From the IMG/VR virus record IMGVR_UViG_3300044675_003342, positions 1-36,412 of that record: a stretch of 36,412 nt of DNA; one strand, written 5' to 3'. The translations under genes were made by a program, and so were the position numbers. Shown here piece after piece: positions 8,501 through 15,747 of this stretch; the first letter of the stretch is position 1; each line of letters begins with the position of its first letter. Below the pieces are notes generated by a model. The model had not been told where the DNA came from and searched no databases. It was given only the letters and a program-made list of their open reading frames with translations. The stretch is from a virus.

Positions 8501-9616
8501 AAGCAATTTACAGATAAATACGATTGGCTAGAATTTAATCTTTATGATGCACCAAAAGAAGTTGCTCAAAAAGAAGAATTAAAACCGAGTAAAACCGAAA
8601 AACCAAAACGTAATTTTGAGTTAGAACGTAAATACTTGTCGCAAAGGATTTCAGATTTGGCAAAAGAGTTGGATTTAAAAAAACCAATACTATCAAATGA
8701 GGAAGTTGCTTTTTACCAAAGAGAGATTAATTCATTTATTTTAAAGTTAAGAAAACTTAACGATGCTGAAATGAGTTTAAAACCTATTGAGGAAAGAGTA
8801 AGGGGTGTATATGAATTAAAGATTTCAAGTTTTGACAATCAGTACACCGAAACAGATATGACCTCTATAAACGCCTTAAAATCGCAATTAACAGAAAAGG
8901 AATATTTTAATGTTAGAACGCCAGAGTTTAAATCGTTTTTTGGAGATTGGGAAACTGCGTATTTGAATGATAGTTATGCTGGAGTATCGAAAGTTATAAA
9001 TCCAGTTACAAAAGAACCTCAACCAGTATTTCACGGAACAAACGTTTTATTTGTAAATTGGAAAACATACGATAGTAACAACGCACATTATTTTGCAGTT
9101 AAGAGAGAGTTTTCAGAGTTTTTTGCTACAACTTGGGAGGAAAGAACGGATAAAGCTGGAGTAGATTCAGAAATTCTTAAAAAATTAAATCCAAACAGAG
9201 GAAATTTTTTATTAAGATGTTTTATTGATGTAAAGAACCCAATTGATTTTTCAAGATTTGGTGTAGAAAAATATCCTATAAGAGAGTTCCTTACTTTTTT
9301 AAGGGTAAACTATAACATTGGAGATTTTGATTTTTGGACTAATATAACTTCGCATAGCGGATTTACACAAGATACAGAAGTGTATGCTTGGCAAATTATT
9401 AGATTGTGGCAGTCTTTTACAAAATATGTAAAAGTGTTTACGACTTATGATGGGTATATTTTTTACGAATACATACCAACAAAACCTTATGGTGGATTGG
9501 AAAACGCATCGCTTTCTTATTGTGCTTTTGATAGCAACCAGATTAAGTTTACAGATGCCTACGAGTTTAACGCATTGTCTAATGATTCAAGATTTGATTT
9601 AGGAGGAATTTTATAA
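5546..9616 (+). CDS. 1356-aa polyvalent protein: phage N-terminal domain, DUF5661-like, beta-clamp-like and ART-PolyVal domains
   Basis: Domains in order: (1) residues about 15-110, a phage-common domain with HAEGGIKAVNKSTGQ and MQGGEVVITAPAV; (2) about 145-215, a LysM-like helix pair (GMTLSKIAKKHNVSVKDL) running into a DUF5661-like EHTSS...DHLFENPKYY segment; (3) about 305-345, EF-hand-like loops (DVEADGKVGGD; DANMDGDSAD at 333-342) between FANGG and FAKGG spacers; (4) about 393-575, a segment resembling DNA sliding clamps (LRPAMEGINFD, TVTNAHILLTI, KFPNYEPIIP); (5) several charged regions; (6) about 1110-1345, an ADP-ribosyltransferase of the ART-PolyVal type (PEFKSFFGDW, VFHGT at 1161-1165, SNQIKFTDA). 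Polyvalent proteins are multidomain effectors that viruses and conjugative elements are thought to deliver with their DNA. The domain calls are from pattern; (4) and (6) are the clearest. First gene of its operon. Confidence 0.75.
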   Translation: MKKSTLTEDKAEQTPTGGVLVGKRKGQTIIHNKGTLSGYLVGKTHAEGGIKAVNKSTGQALEMQGGEVVITAPAVSDNTKREFEGKMMTNRQILSTINEKGGGVAFAKDGMEIPKSIKRTGASYKYGGKTMTDHEIYKKITGGHLAEGMTLSKIAKKHNVSVKDLQKQVDMGMKAESEHTSSKREQMKIVKDHLFENPKYYSLLKRAGLEDGGLTLNGFDVDYFETKRGIYANLEIPSQNPTFEDDIQIKGFGKNEKEAFKDLKKELEIYLKKSNYKHGGRVHRGSLVRDAKSGNTSARDLNNYNDMLDVEADGKVGGDTGLFANGGTVKPYDANMDGDSADMMFAKGGATDVVVDNWSDIPDEFKNIRLPKQIDWNANPSDDGLNEIVKPFLSKEPLRPAMEGINFDDNGITVTNAHILLTIPTVDHEFQGIYKKEKLSSKSLQEVFPDGVIKIDAKFPNYEPIIPKQSEIKKVFYVDVLKLLTYFKVAKNYSDNTQIVFKIDGSEMSVAPDLMINFLTSLIKLGGNQFMYVSFQTDKRGLIFSYYSTFSLGKDVIGLIMPYVFDKGETYGAVNEEKKAELNVYFDFDYNVIRNADDSIVDLTPKPTKTRAKRTPKTTQSQTSTQKSKTLTKEELEQSKIWIGSDLGLRDMVMEKLNKIGFEFDKGYGDKDLSTKKGINIRIYTNDFVVYGDELKTYFDKMEVKEIFPSDLGIDSTDTLDETITDEDVEIKKLILAFIKEGSWSLEKEIKTKEGDSFFKDFYKNEPPTIYRLTAIRGQGLYPTDLKTLNFLDKIGLYDDYEEPVKETSSEKFTSGEIDAFSQIDAIVDKYKIDFIDVTSWGFEDRITDFDIVDTLTGDVFYLRQYNLSLGVQEEDVDIEKSRALIRKYKEFKKLTPTKDVEKQEEKVEVWKLYPVSEDGQHTSDFGLYGAKQLLEYLVDSYSQFPQRDFFEFKIVDQNGKTYDNVDFFKGLDNLTDLVAFINSGKQFTDKYDWLEFNLYDAPKEVAQKEELKPSKTEKPKRNFELERKYLSQRISDLAKELDLKKPILSNEEVAFYQREINSFILKLRKLNDAEMSLKPIEERVRGVYELKISSFDNQYTETDMTSINALKSQLTEKEYFNVRTPEFKSFFGDWETAYLNDSYAGVSKVINPVTKEPQPVFHGTNVLFVNWKTYDSNNAHYFAVKREFSEFFATTWEERTDKAGVDSEILKKLNPNRGNFLLRCFIDVKNPIDFSRFGVEKYPIREFLTFLRVNYNIGDFDFWTNITSHSGFTQDTEVYAWQIIRLWQSFTKYVKVFTTYDGYIFYEYIPTKPYGGLENASLSYCAFDSNQIKFTDAYEFNALSNDSRFDLGGIL

Positions 9617-9618
9617 TT

Positions 9619-10749
9619 ATGAATATTCAAGAAAAAATAAAAGAGTTAGGATTAGTTCCTTTGTTCCCAGATTACTACTATTTTAATAGCAGTAAGTCAA
9701 GTGATAATGATAATTTAAAGATTGTGTCAGACGAAATTAATTTTATTCAAGTAATGCGTTTTAATAGACCGTTAATTGATAAAAACCTATACATATCTTT
9801 AAGTATTGATAATTTAAGTTTTGAAAGTCAAATGAAATTCGTTATTACTACTGGCGCAATATCAATAAAAGGAGATGATATTTATAGAGATGAATTTTTT
9901 GATTTAAAATTTGATAATTTACCAGATGTTTTAAATTTCTTTAACGAGAAATATGAAACTGTTGCCAAAGTTTTTAATGAAATGCTACTTGAAAAATTGA
10001 AAGATGAATTAGAGGAAGAAAAAAAGAAGCAAGAAGAACAAGAAGAACAAGAAAAGTCTGAACAAGAGCAAGACAAACAAGAAGGGGAACAAGAAGGGGA
10101 AGAAGAAGAAGGAGAAGGTCAAGGAGAGCCACAAGAAGGAGAAGGAGAAGGAGAAGGTCAAGGAGAGCCACAAGAAGGAGAAGGAGAAGGAGAAGGAGAG
10201 CCACAAGAAGGAGAGGGTAAAGGAAAGCCAAAAGAAATGTCTGCGGAAGATATTAAAAAATTGCTAGAGGAATTAAAAAAAGAGCAAAAAGGAAAATCAA
10301 GTGGTCAATCTGATAATGGTGGAGATGAAATTGATTTGGAAGATTTTTTAGATAAAGTTGAAAAAGGAGAAGCGGAAAACGATTTTACCAAAGGTTATAA
10401 AGACAAAGACCTTAAAGAAAAAATTGATGATGAAAAAGGTGGAGGGCAAGGAGAAGGAGAACCAGATGATATGAATTTTGATTTGCCAGATTTTCCAGAG
10501 CCACCAGCCAATTCTGATAAAAGGATTGAAGGAGTTTTAGATGCTATTGTAGATATGCTAGATACTGACAAAGAAGATATTAAAAGACAATTCCCAACGC
10601 AAAAATCGGCAAAATCTTTTGTAAGTTTGTTGTCGCCAAATGAATTAGATTTTATAACTACGCAAGTTGGCTTATCCGAAACTTTAAGTAGATTTGAAAA
10701 ACAAAAATTAATAACAAGTAATTTCATAACAGAATTAGAAAACATATAA
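9619..10749 (+). CDS. Acidic low-complexity protein, CobT-like partner of the AAA+ ATPase
   Basis: The 376-aa protein has a folded N-terminal part (1-135) and a long Glu/Gln/Gly/Pro tract (about 136-205) with imperfect repeats of GEGQGEPQEGEG. A second charged region then leads to a C-terminal helical part (about 290-376). The codons make the + strand strikingly purine-rich here. CobT of the cobaltochelatase pair CobS-CobT has a similar acidic middle, and the next gene is a CobS/MoxR-type ATPase, so a partner role is likely. The vWA domain normally at the CobT C-terminus is not visible here and may lie on the gene at 12120. The start is 2 bp after the previous stop. Confidence 0.6.
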   Translation: MNIQEKIKELGLVPLFPDYYYFNSSKSSDNDNLKIVSDEINFIQVMRFNRPLIDKNLYISLSIDNLSFESQMKFVITTGAISIKGDDIYRDEFFDLKFDNLPDVLNFFNEKYETVAKVFNEMLLEKLKDELEEEKKKQEEQEEQEKSEQEQDKQEGEQEGEEEEGEGQGEPQEGEGEGEGQGEPQEGEGEGEGEPQEGEGKGKPKEMSAEDIKKLLEELKKEQKGKSSGQSDNGGDEIDLEDFLDKVEKGEAENDFTKGYKDKDLKEKIDDEKGGGQGEGEPDDMNFDLPDFPEPPANSDKRIEGVLDAIVDMLDTDKEDIKRQFPTQKSAKSFVSLLSPNELDFITTQVGLSETLSRFEKQKLITSNFITELENI

Positions 10750-10752
10750 ATT

Positions 10753-12120
10753 ATGACAAGAGAAGAATTAGAACTAGTAATTAGCGACACTACATTATCA
10801 CAAGACACAAGAGATGATGCTAAAGGTCAACTAGCAAAATTGGATGCCTTGCAAACTTCGTCTGGAGTACAAGGTATAAACAATGATATTTTATTTGCGG
10901 TACGAGAGTTTAATCAATCAATCGACAAATTGGCAAAAGCTGGTGTTGATAAAAAGCAAGTTGAAGATATTGTAGATGATAAATTCAGAGATACTAAAAT
11001 TGGTAAAAATAATTTAGATTCTACTGTTTTAGAACTTATTGGTAAAACTCAAACTGTTCAAATTATTAACTGGCAAAATGTTGTTGTTAAGACTGGAGAT
11101 GGTAAGAAAAGAAAGATTTTTGATTTAATGCTTTCTGATTTTGAAGCTGGTAACAACATTTACCTTTACGGTGGTGCTGGTACTGGAAAAACCTTTATTG
11201 CAAAAGAAGTTGCAAACGCCTTAAATTATAAATTGATAACTTTAAACTGTAATCAATTTACTTCGCCTTTGGATATAGTTGGAGGGCAAACGATTGAGGG
11301 TTATCAAGAGGGTAGATTAATTGATGCCTTTGGATATACTGATGCAAGGAAAGAAATGAATAAAAGAACTGGAAAATATTTTTCTGGTGCAGTTTTATTA
11401 TTAGATGAATTACCAAAACTTGACCCGAATACTGCTGGGGTATTAAATGATGGTTTATCAAAAATTAAAGACCCTTCTGAAAGAACGCAAGATGGTTTAG
11501 AAATACGACCAGAAATTACGAATGGTAGAGGAGAAATTATTACAAAAGGAAATGTGTTTGTTATAGCAACTGGAAACTCTTTGTTAAATGAAGCTGATGT
11601 AAACTATGAAGCCAACTTTAAACAAGATTTATCTTTACAAGATAGGTTTGCTGGAAGCACATACGAATTGATTATTGACCCACAATACGAATTAGATAAT
11701 TTGATGTCAAATATTAAGATTGGAGATGAATTAGCAAATTTCACTTTTATATTTAATTTCTTATTCAAATTAAGAACCGCAGTAGAGGATAATAATTTTT
11801 CAAGTAGAGCATTTGTTTCTCAAAGGTTAATGATTTCTATGAGAGATACCTATATAGCTTTTAGACTTAACGAAAGACAAGGAGATAAAAGAATAAAAAG
11901 TCCAAAGACTTTACAGATTGCAGTTAAAACATTTTTAGATTTATTTACAGAACAACAAAGAAGTGTTTTGGAAGCAGATGTAAGAGTAGATGAATTTTTT
12001 GATTTAGTCAATAACAAAAATTTAAAACCATTAGATTCATTGGATTCTCCAGAGGATAAAACGGAAGCAAATTTATTGATTAAAGCATTTGATTTAAAAA
12101 ACGCAAACAAAATTAAATAA
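10753..12120 (+). CDS. MoxR/CobS-type AAA+ ATPase
   Basis: The 455-aa protein has Walker A GGAGTGKT at residues 140-147 and Walker B VLLLDELPKLD with Asp218-Glu219. A further sensor-like FVIATGNS follows, with the insert pattern of MoxR family ATPases (ITLNCNQFTSPLDIVGGQ). MoxR ATPases act as chaperones that remodel protein complexes, usually with a vWA-domain partner. Here the flanking genes are an acidic CobT-like protein and a vWA-like protein, giving a three-gene AAA+/vWA module. Its stop overlaps the next start (TAATG at 12118-12122), so subunit ratios are probably coupled. In a viral genome a role in assembly, genome ejection or host takeover is plausible but unproven. Confidence 0.9.
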   Translation: MTREELELVISDTTLSQDTRDDAKGQLAKLDALQTSSGVQGINNDILFAVREFNQSIDKLAKAGVDKKQVEDIVDDKFRDTKIGKNNLDSTVLELIGKTQTVQIINWQNVVVKTGDGKKRKIFDLMLSDFEAGNNIYLYGGAGTGKTFIAKEVANALNYKLITLNCNQFTSPLDIVGGQTIEGYQEGRLIDAFGYTDARKEMNKRTGKYFSGAVLLLDELPKLDPNTAGVLNDGLSKIKDPSERTQDGLEIRPEITNGRGEIITKGNVFVIATGNSLLNEADVNYEANFKQDLSLQDRFAGSTYELIIDPQYELDNLMSNIKIGDELANFTFIFNFLFKLRTAVEDNNFSSRAFVSQRLMISMRDTYIAFRLNERQGDKRIKSPKTLQIAVKTFLDLFTEQQRSVLEADVRVDEFFDLVNNKNLKPLDSLDSPEDKTEANLLIKAFDLKNANKIK

Positions 12121-13694
12121 TGCCAAAAGCAAAAGATAATTATATAGTATTTGGATTTGACCCCTATAAATTTATAGATGAGGGATTGGATATTGTACGA
12201 AAAGATGGTTTAAGAACTATTTATTCCGAAAGTTCAGTTACAAGCGGTATGAGTGTCAGAGGTAAAGATTACAATTGGCACGGATATAAAAGCGGTTCGT
12301 CAAAATCTTTTGCAGAGCAATTTGATGTTAATTCTGGATTAGGAAGTTTTTTAGACCAAGATTTATTAACAAAGGTAGAGCAAGTTTATTCCAATATAAA
12401 TGCCAAGTTAGATTTAGGTGGAGATTTTAAAGCATCGAGAATTAGATTTACTGAAAAACCATTAGGAATATTTTCATTTGCACAAGCTAGTAAAGGTTTA
12501 ATTAGACCAGTAGAATATTATTCAAAAGAGGAAAATAAAATAATACCTCCAGATGATGTTTTTAAGGGCGAATTTAAGGAGCTAGATTACTTTTATTATA
12601 AACACGATGGTAGAGAAGTTATTGTGGAAAGAAGGCAAGAAGGCACTACAAAGATAGCTGATAGTTGCACCGATGTACTTTTAAAAGAAGATGAACAAAG
12701 CAAATTGTTTTTGCCATACAATGCAGAAGGTAAAATTGTAAACGAGTGTAAAGGAAATAAATTGAGATATGCTACAACCACAAAAAAGGTTTATGCTTAT
12801 CGAGAAAAAAAAGGTGGAGGTATTGCTCCTTATGTAGATTTATACATTTCTACTGGCGGTTTAGGTAGTGTTAATCCAGAACAAATGATTATACGTTCAT
12901 TGCCAAATATTCTATTATCAAGGATATTGGAAAAAGCTGGTGTAAGGGTTAGAATATTTGCTTATTGGTCAAATAGAGATTACAATAAAGACAGAGATTT
13001 TAACACTATGTTTATGTTAAAAAACTATGGAGAAACTATTGATTTAAACAAGATTGCAGTATTTTCTTCGGATACACGTTTTTATAGATATTGGTTAGCA
13101 AACTCAACTGTTGGTTGGTATAAATTTATGTGTGGAGATTCTAAAAGTGGTTTTGACACAACTGGTACGCTTGACCCAACAACGTTTATGAGAGATATTT
13201 TACCAATGGTTAGAAACTATGTAAGCTATAAAATCAATGTAGGAGAATTTCCATCGCAAGTTGTAAATAAAAAATTGATGTTATTTGCAAATATGGATGT
13301 TGATGCTAGTGACAAAATAGAAACTCCAGAAATTGAGAAAAAAGTAATTGAAAAGTTTTATTCTATTTTAGATTATATTCAAATGCAATTATCCAATACT
13401 CCAAGAAAGGTGTTGCAAGACATTATTAAAAGAGAAAAGGATAATGGAAAATCAGAATACGAAATTAAGAGTTATATTAGAAGCGCAATTACCAATGTAT
13501 TGTCGCCAACCAAAGAATTTCAAAAACAAACTCCAGCAGAATTGAAAAAGATGTTGGATAGCGGAAGTTTGACTAAAAAGGAATACGAAGAAAAATTAAG
13601 AGTGGAGATTATGTTAGACACACCGAAATATGCAGATGATATAATCGAGGAGAGAGAAAAATTATTAAATATATTAAATACTTTAATACTATAA
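12120..13694 (+). CDS. vWA-like protein with degenerate metal site
   Basis: The 524-aa protein has a Rossmann-like segment starting YVDLYISTGGLGSV (residues 238-251), followed by a helix and VRVRIFAYWSN. Together these copy the first strand, MIDAS loop, helix and second strand of a von Willebrand A domain. A canonical MIDAS reads DxSxS; here the first Asp is replaced (ISTGGLGS), so classical metal binding is probably lost. A later strand KKLMLFANMDVDAS fits the fourth strand. The C-terminal 130 residues are helical and charged. Coupled to the MoxR-type ATPase by TAATG. The vWA assignment rests on pattern and context. Confidence 0.55.
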   Translation: MPKAKDNYIVFGFDPYKFIDEGLDIVRKDGLRTIYSESSVTSGMSVRGKDYNWHGYKSGSSKSFAEQFDVNSGLGSFLDQDLLTKVEQVYSNINAKLDLGGDFKASRIRFTEKPLGIFSFAQASKGLIRPVEYYSKEENKIIPPDDVFKGEFKELDYFYYKHDGREVIVERRQEGTTKIADSCTDVLLKEDEQSKLFLPYNAEGKIVNECKGNKLRYATTTKKVYAYREKKGGGIAPYVDLYISTGGLGSVNPEQMIIRSLPNILLSRILEKAGVRVRIFAYWSNRDYNKDRDFNTMFMLKNYGETIDLNKIAVFSSDTRFYRYWLANSTVGWYKFMCGDSKSGFDTTGTLDPTTFMRDILPMVRNYVSYKINVGEFPSQVVNKKLMLFANMDVDASDKIETPEIEKKVIEKFYSILDYIQMQLSNTPRKVLQDIIKREKDNGKSEYEIKSYIRSAITNVLSPTKEFQKQTPAELKKMLDSGSLTKKEYEEKLRVEIMLDTPKYADDIIEEREKLLNILNTLIL

Positions 13695-13697
13695 AAA

Positions 13698-15737
13698 ATG
13701 AATTTAGATAGAATTAGTATAAAAATGGGTGGTGCAAATACATCGTATATGTCTTTAGCTAAAATTTCTGATTTTAGTAAGTTATATACAACTATCTTAT
13801 TTATAGAAAAATCAAGTCCTCAAAAAATAAATACTGGAGATAGTATTCAAGCGTTTAATTTTAAAAATATTGAACAATTTAAAGGATTAAGACCATTTAA
13901 TGCTTATACGCAAGAACAATTGCTTTTTTTGTATAATCAATATGGTTCAGATTTTCTATATCAAACAAAGCTTCATTCTGGGGATTTAGTTAGGTATAAT
14001 GGATTGAAGTATGTAGTATTAGGTATTGTGGTAAACACATACGCACAATGGAATATGCCAACACCTTTGTTGTTTAATCCAACTAACGTAAATAACGATT
14101 ACAAATCTTTATACGGAAGCAGATTAACCGAAGAACAAATTAACAATAAAATCAATGATAATTTCCAAGCTGGAAAATATGATGCTGATATGGTTATTCC
14201 TTTGGTAGATGCAAATGATTTTTCAGAATACATAACTGTAATAGAGCCAAGACCAACAAAGGAAGAAGTAGAATTAATGTTTGATTCAGTTAAAGCAGAA
14301 AAAGACCTTACAATTAAATCTCAAAAGGATGTTTTTATTGATACTATGTTGCGTTTGAGAGGTAATGAAATAAATAAAATCAAAGAGGTTAATGAAGATT
14401 TATTTAAAGGTGTTCAAACTTTGTTATTGTCGGTAAATAAAGCGGTAAACGAGCAAATAGAAATGCTACCAGAACCAGCAATTGAAAAACCAGCAAGAAA
14501 ATCAAGAGAGAAAAAAGTTGTTGAAGAAGTAGAGCCAGTTTTAAAAATAGATTCAGATGATTTGCCAGATTTTATTGGCAAAGATTTGATGGTAAAAGAT
14601 TATCCAGAGCAAGTCAAAAAGCTAATTGAATTTAGAAGTATCCAACAAGAAGGTTCTGCTTATATTTTAGACGACACAATAGTATTTGCATTTGATTGGG
14701 ATAAAACACAAGAAGGTGCTCGCTTTTGGTCTGATATAAATGGCAATGGAGATTTAAGAGGTTTTAAAGAAAAGTATGGTAACAAAGGAGAAAAGGTTGA
14801 TGAATTAATTGCAAAAGAAGAAATAGATTCAGATGAATTGCCAGATTTTATTAATAAACGAATAGACTTAAAAAGATTACCAGAACCAGTTAAAAAGTTA
14901 GCGTTATTTAGACAAGAAGAACAAGATAGACCTTTTAATGAAAATGTTCCTTTATTTAATGCTTTTGGATGGAGTGAAACACCAGAAGGAGAAGATTTTT
15001 GGGAATTGATTAATACTTTAGGTGATTTACGAGGTTTTAAAGAAAAGTATGGTAACAAAGGAGAAAAGGTTGATGAATTAATTGAAAAAGAAAAAGTAAA
15101 GCCAGTAGTTAAAACGCAAGAAGTAAAAGCAGTAGAGTTAATCCTTTACCCACCTAGCGGAGGAGTTTTAAATGTTAAAACAGAAAGCTTATATGAATTA
15201 TTTGAGATTAGTAGATTTGTTTTAAGTAAATTTAAAACAAAAAGGCGAAAGTTAAATTTTAGTGTAATAACTGATTCTGCAAGTCATACAACAGAAATTT
15301 ATTTTAGCGGTGATGATTCCGCAGACAAACTTTTAAGTTTATTAGTTGAAAAGTATGATACTTTTGTAACACCAAAGTTAAATTGGAAAAATTTTGATGA
15401 AAGACAAGCCGATATTGATAGGATAAAATTAAACGAAGAAATTATAAATGATTCTTTTAAACCAGAACCAAAACCAGTTGAAGTGGAGAAACCAAAACCA
15501 GTAGTGGTAGAGAAACCAAAACCAGTAGTGGTTGAAAAGCCAAAACCAGTTAAAGTTGAAAAACCTAAACCAGTTCCAATTCAAAAACCAAAACCAATAG
15601 TGCGTGAGAAACCAAGACCAGTTCCAGTTGAAAAACCAAAACCAGTTAAGGTAGAAAAACCAAAACCAGTTAAAGTAACAAAACCAAAAGTGGAAGATGA
15701 CCTTTCCTTTTTAGATGATTTAGATAATATATTTTAA
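13698..15737 (+). CDS. 679-aa repeat protein with KPKPV tail
   Basis: The protein has an N-terminal folded region (1-190), then a charged helical part. Two copies follow (about residues 280-375 and 376-460) of a module starting DSD[DE]LPDFI and ending DLRGFKEKYGNKGEKVDELI. An alpha/beta region covers about 470-590. The tail (about 592-660) is made of KPKPV-type repeats (VEKPKPVVVEKPKPVKV), ending in a short acidic FLDDLDNIF. The proline/lysine tail resembles extended spacers that cross a cell envelope or link a virion part. There is no membrane segment. Its placement next to the AAA+/vWA genes suggests the same complex or delivery set. Function unknown. Confidence 0.6.
   Translation: MNLDRISIKMGGANTSYMSLAKISDFSKLYTTILFIEKSSPQKINTGDSIQAFNFKNIEQFKGLRPFNAYTQEQLLFLYNQYGSDFLYQTKLHSGDLVRYNGLKYVVLGIVVNTYAQWNMPTPLLFNPTNVNNDYKSLYGSRLTEEQINNKINDNFQAGKYDADMVIPLVDANDFSEYITVIEPRPTKEEVELMFDSVKAEKDLTIKSQKDVFIDTMLRLRGNEINKIKEVNEDLFKGVQTLLLSVNKAVNEQIEMLPEPAIEKPARKSREKKVVEEVEPVLKIDSDDLPDFIGKDLMVKDYPEQVKKLIEFRSIQQEGSAYILDDTIVFAFDWDKTQEGARFWSDINGNGDLRGFKEKYGNKGEKVDELIAKEEIDSDELPDFINKRIDLKRLPEPVKKLALFRQEEQDRPFNENVPLFNAFGWSETPEGEDFWELINTLGDLRGFKEKYGNKGEKVDELIEKEKVKPVVKTQEVKAVELILYPPSGGVLNVKTESLYELFEISRFVLSKFKTKRRKLNFSVITDSASHTTEIYFSGDDSADKLLSLLVEKYDTFVTPKLNWKNFDERQADIDRIKLNEEIINDSFKPEPKPVEVEKPKPVVVEKPKPVVVEKPKPVKVEKPKPVPIQKPKPIVREKPRPVPVEKPKPVKVEKPKPVKVTKPKVEDDLSFLDDLDNIF
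14758..15084 (+). repeat. 54-bp perfect direct repeat inside the repeat protein gene
   Basis: Positions 14758-14811 and 15031-15084 are identical over 54 bases. They encode the end of each module (RGFKEKYGNKGEKVDELI). The upstream parts of the two modules are diverged, so identity is confined to this block. Confidence 0.9.
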
Positions 15738-15747
15738 AACAACGATT

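Noticed and set aside
9974-10231. Long leucine-rich open frames on the minus strand
   Set aside because: They are the reverse of the Glu/Gly-rich repeat tract of the CobT-like gene; the purine-rich strand leaves the opposite frames open by composition.
10753-12120. Cobalamin biosynthesis (CobS) as the role of the AAA+ gene
   Set aside because: No CobN or other cobalamin genes are present, and the partner genes and context are viral; only the family resemblance is kept.
15460-15700. KPKPV repeats read as a TonB protein
   Set aside because: There is no N-terminal membrane helix and no C-terminal TonB domain; only the proline-rich spacer is similar.
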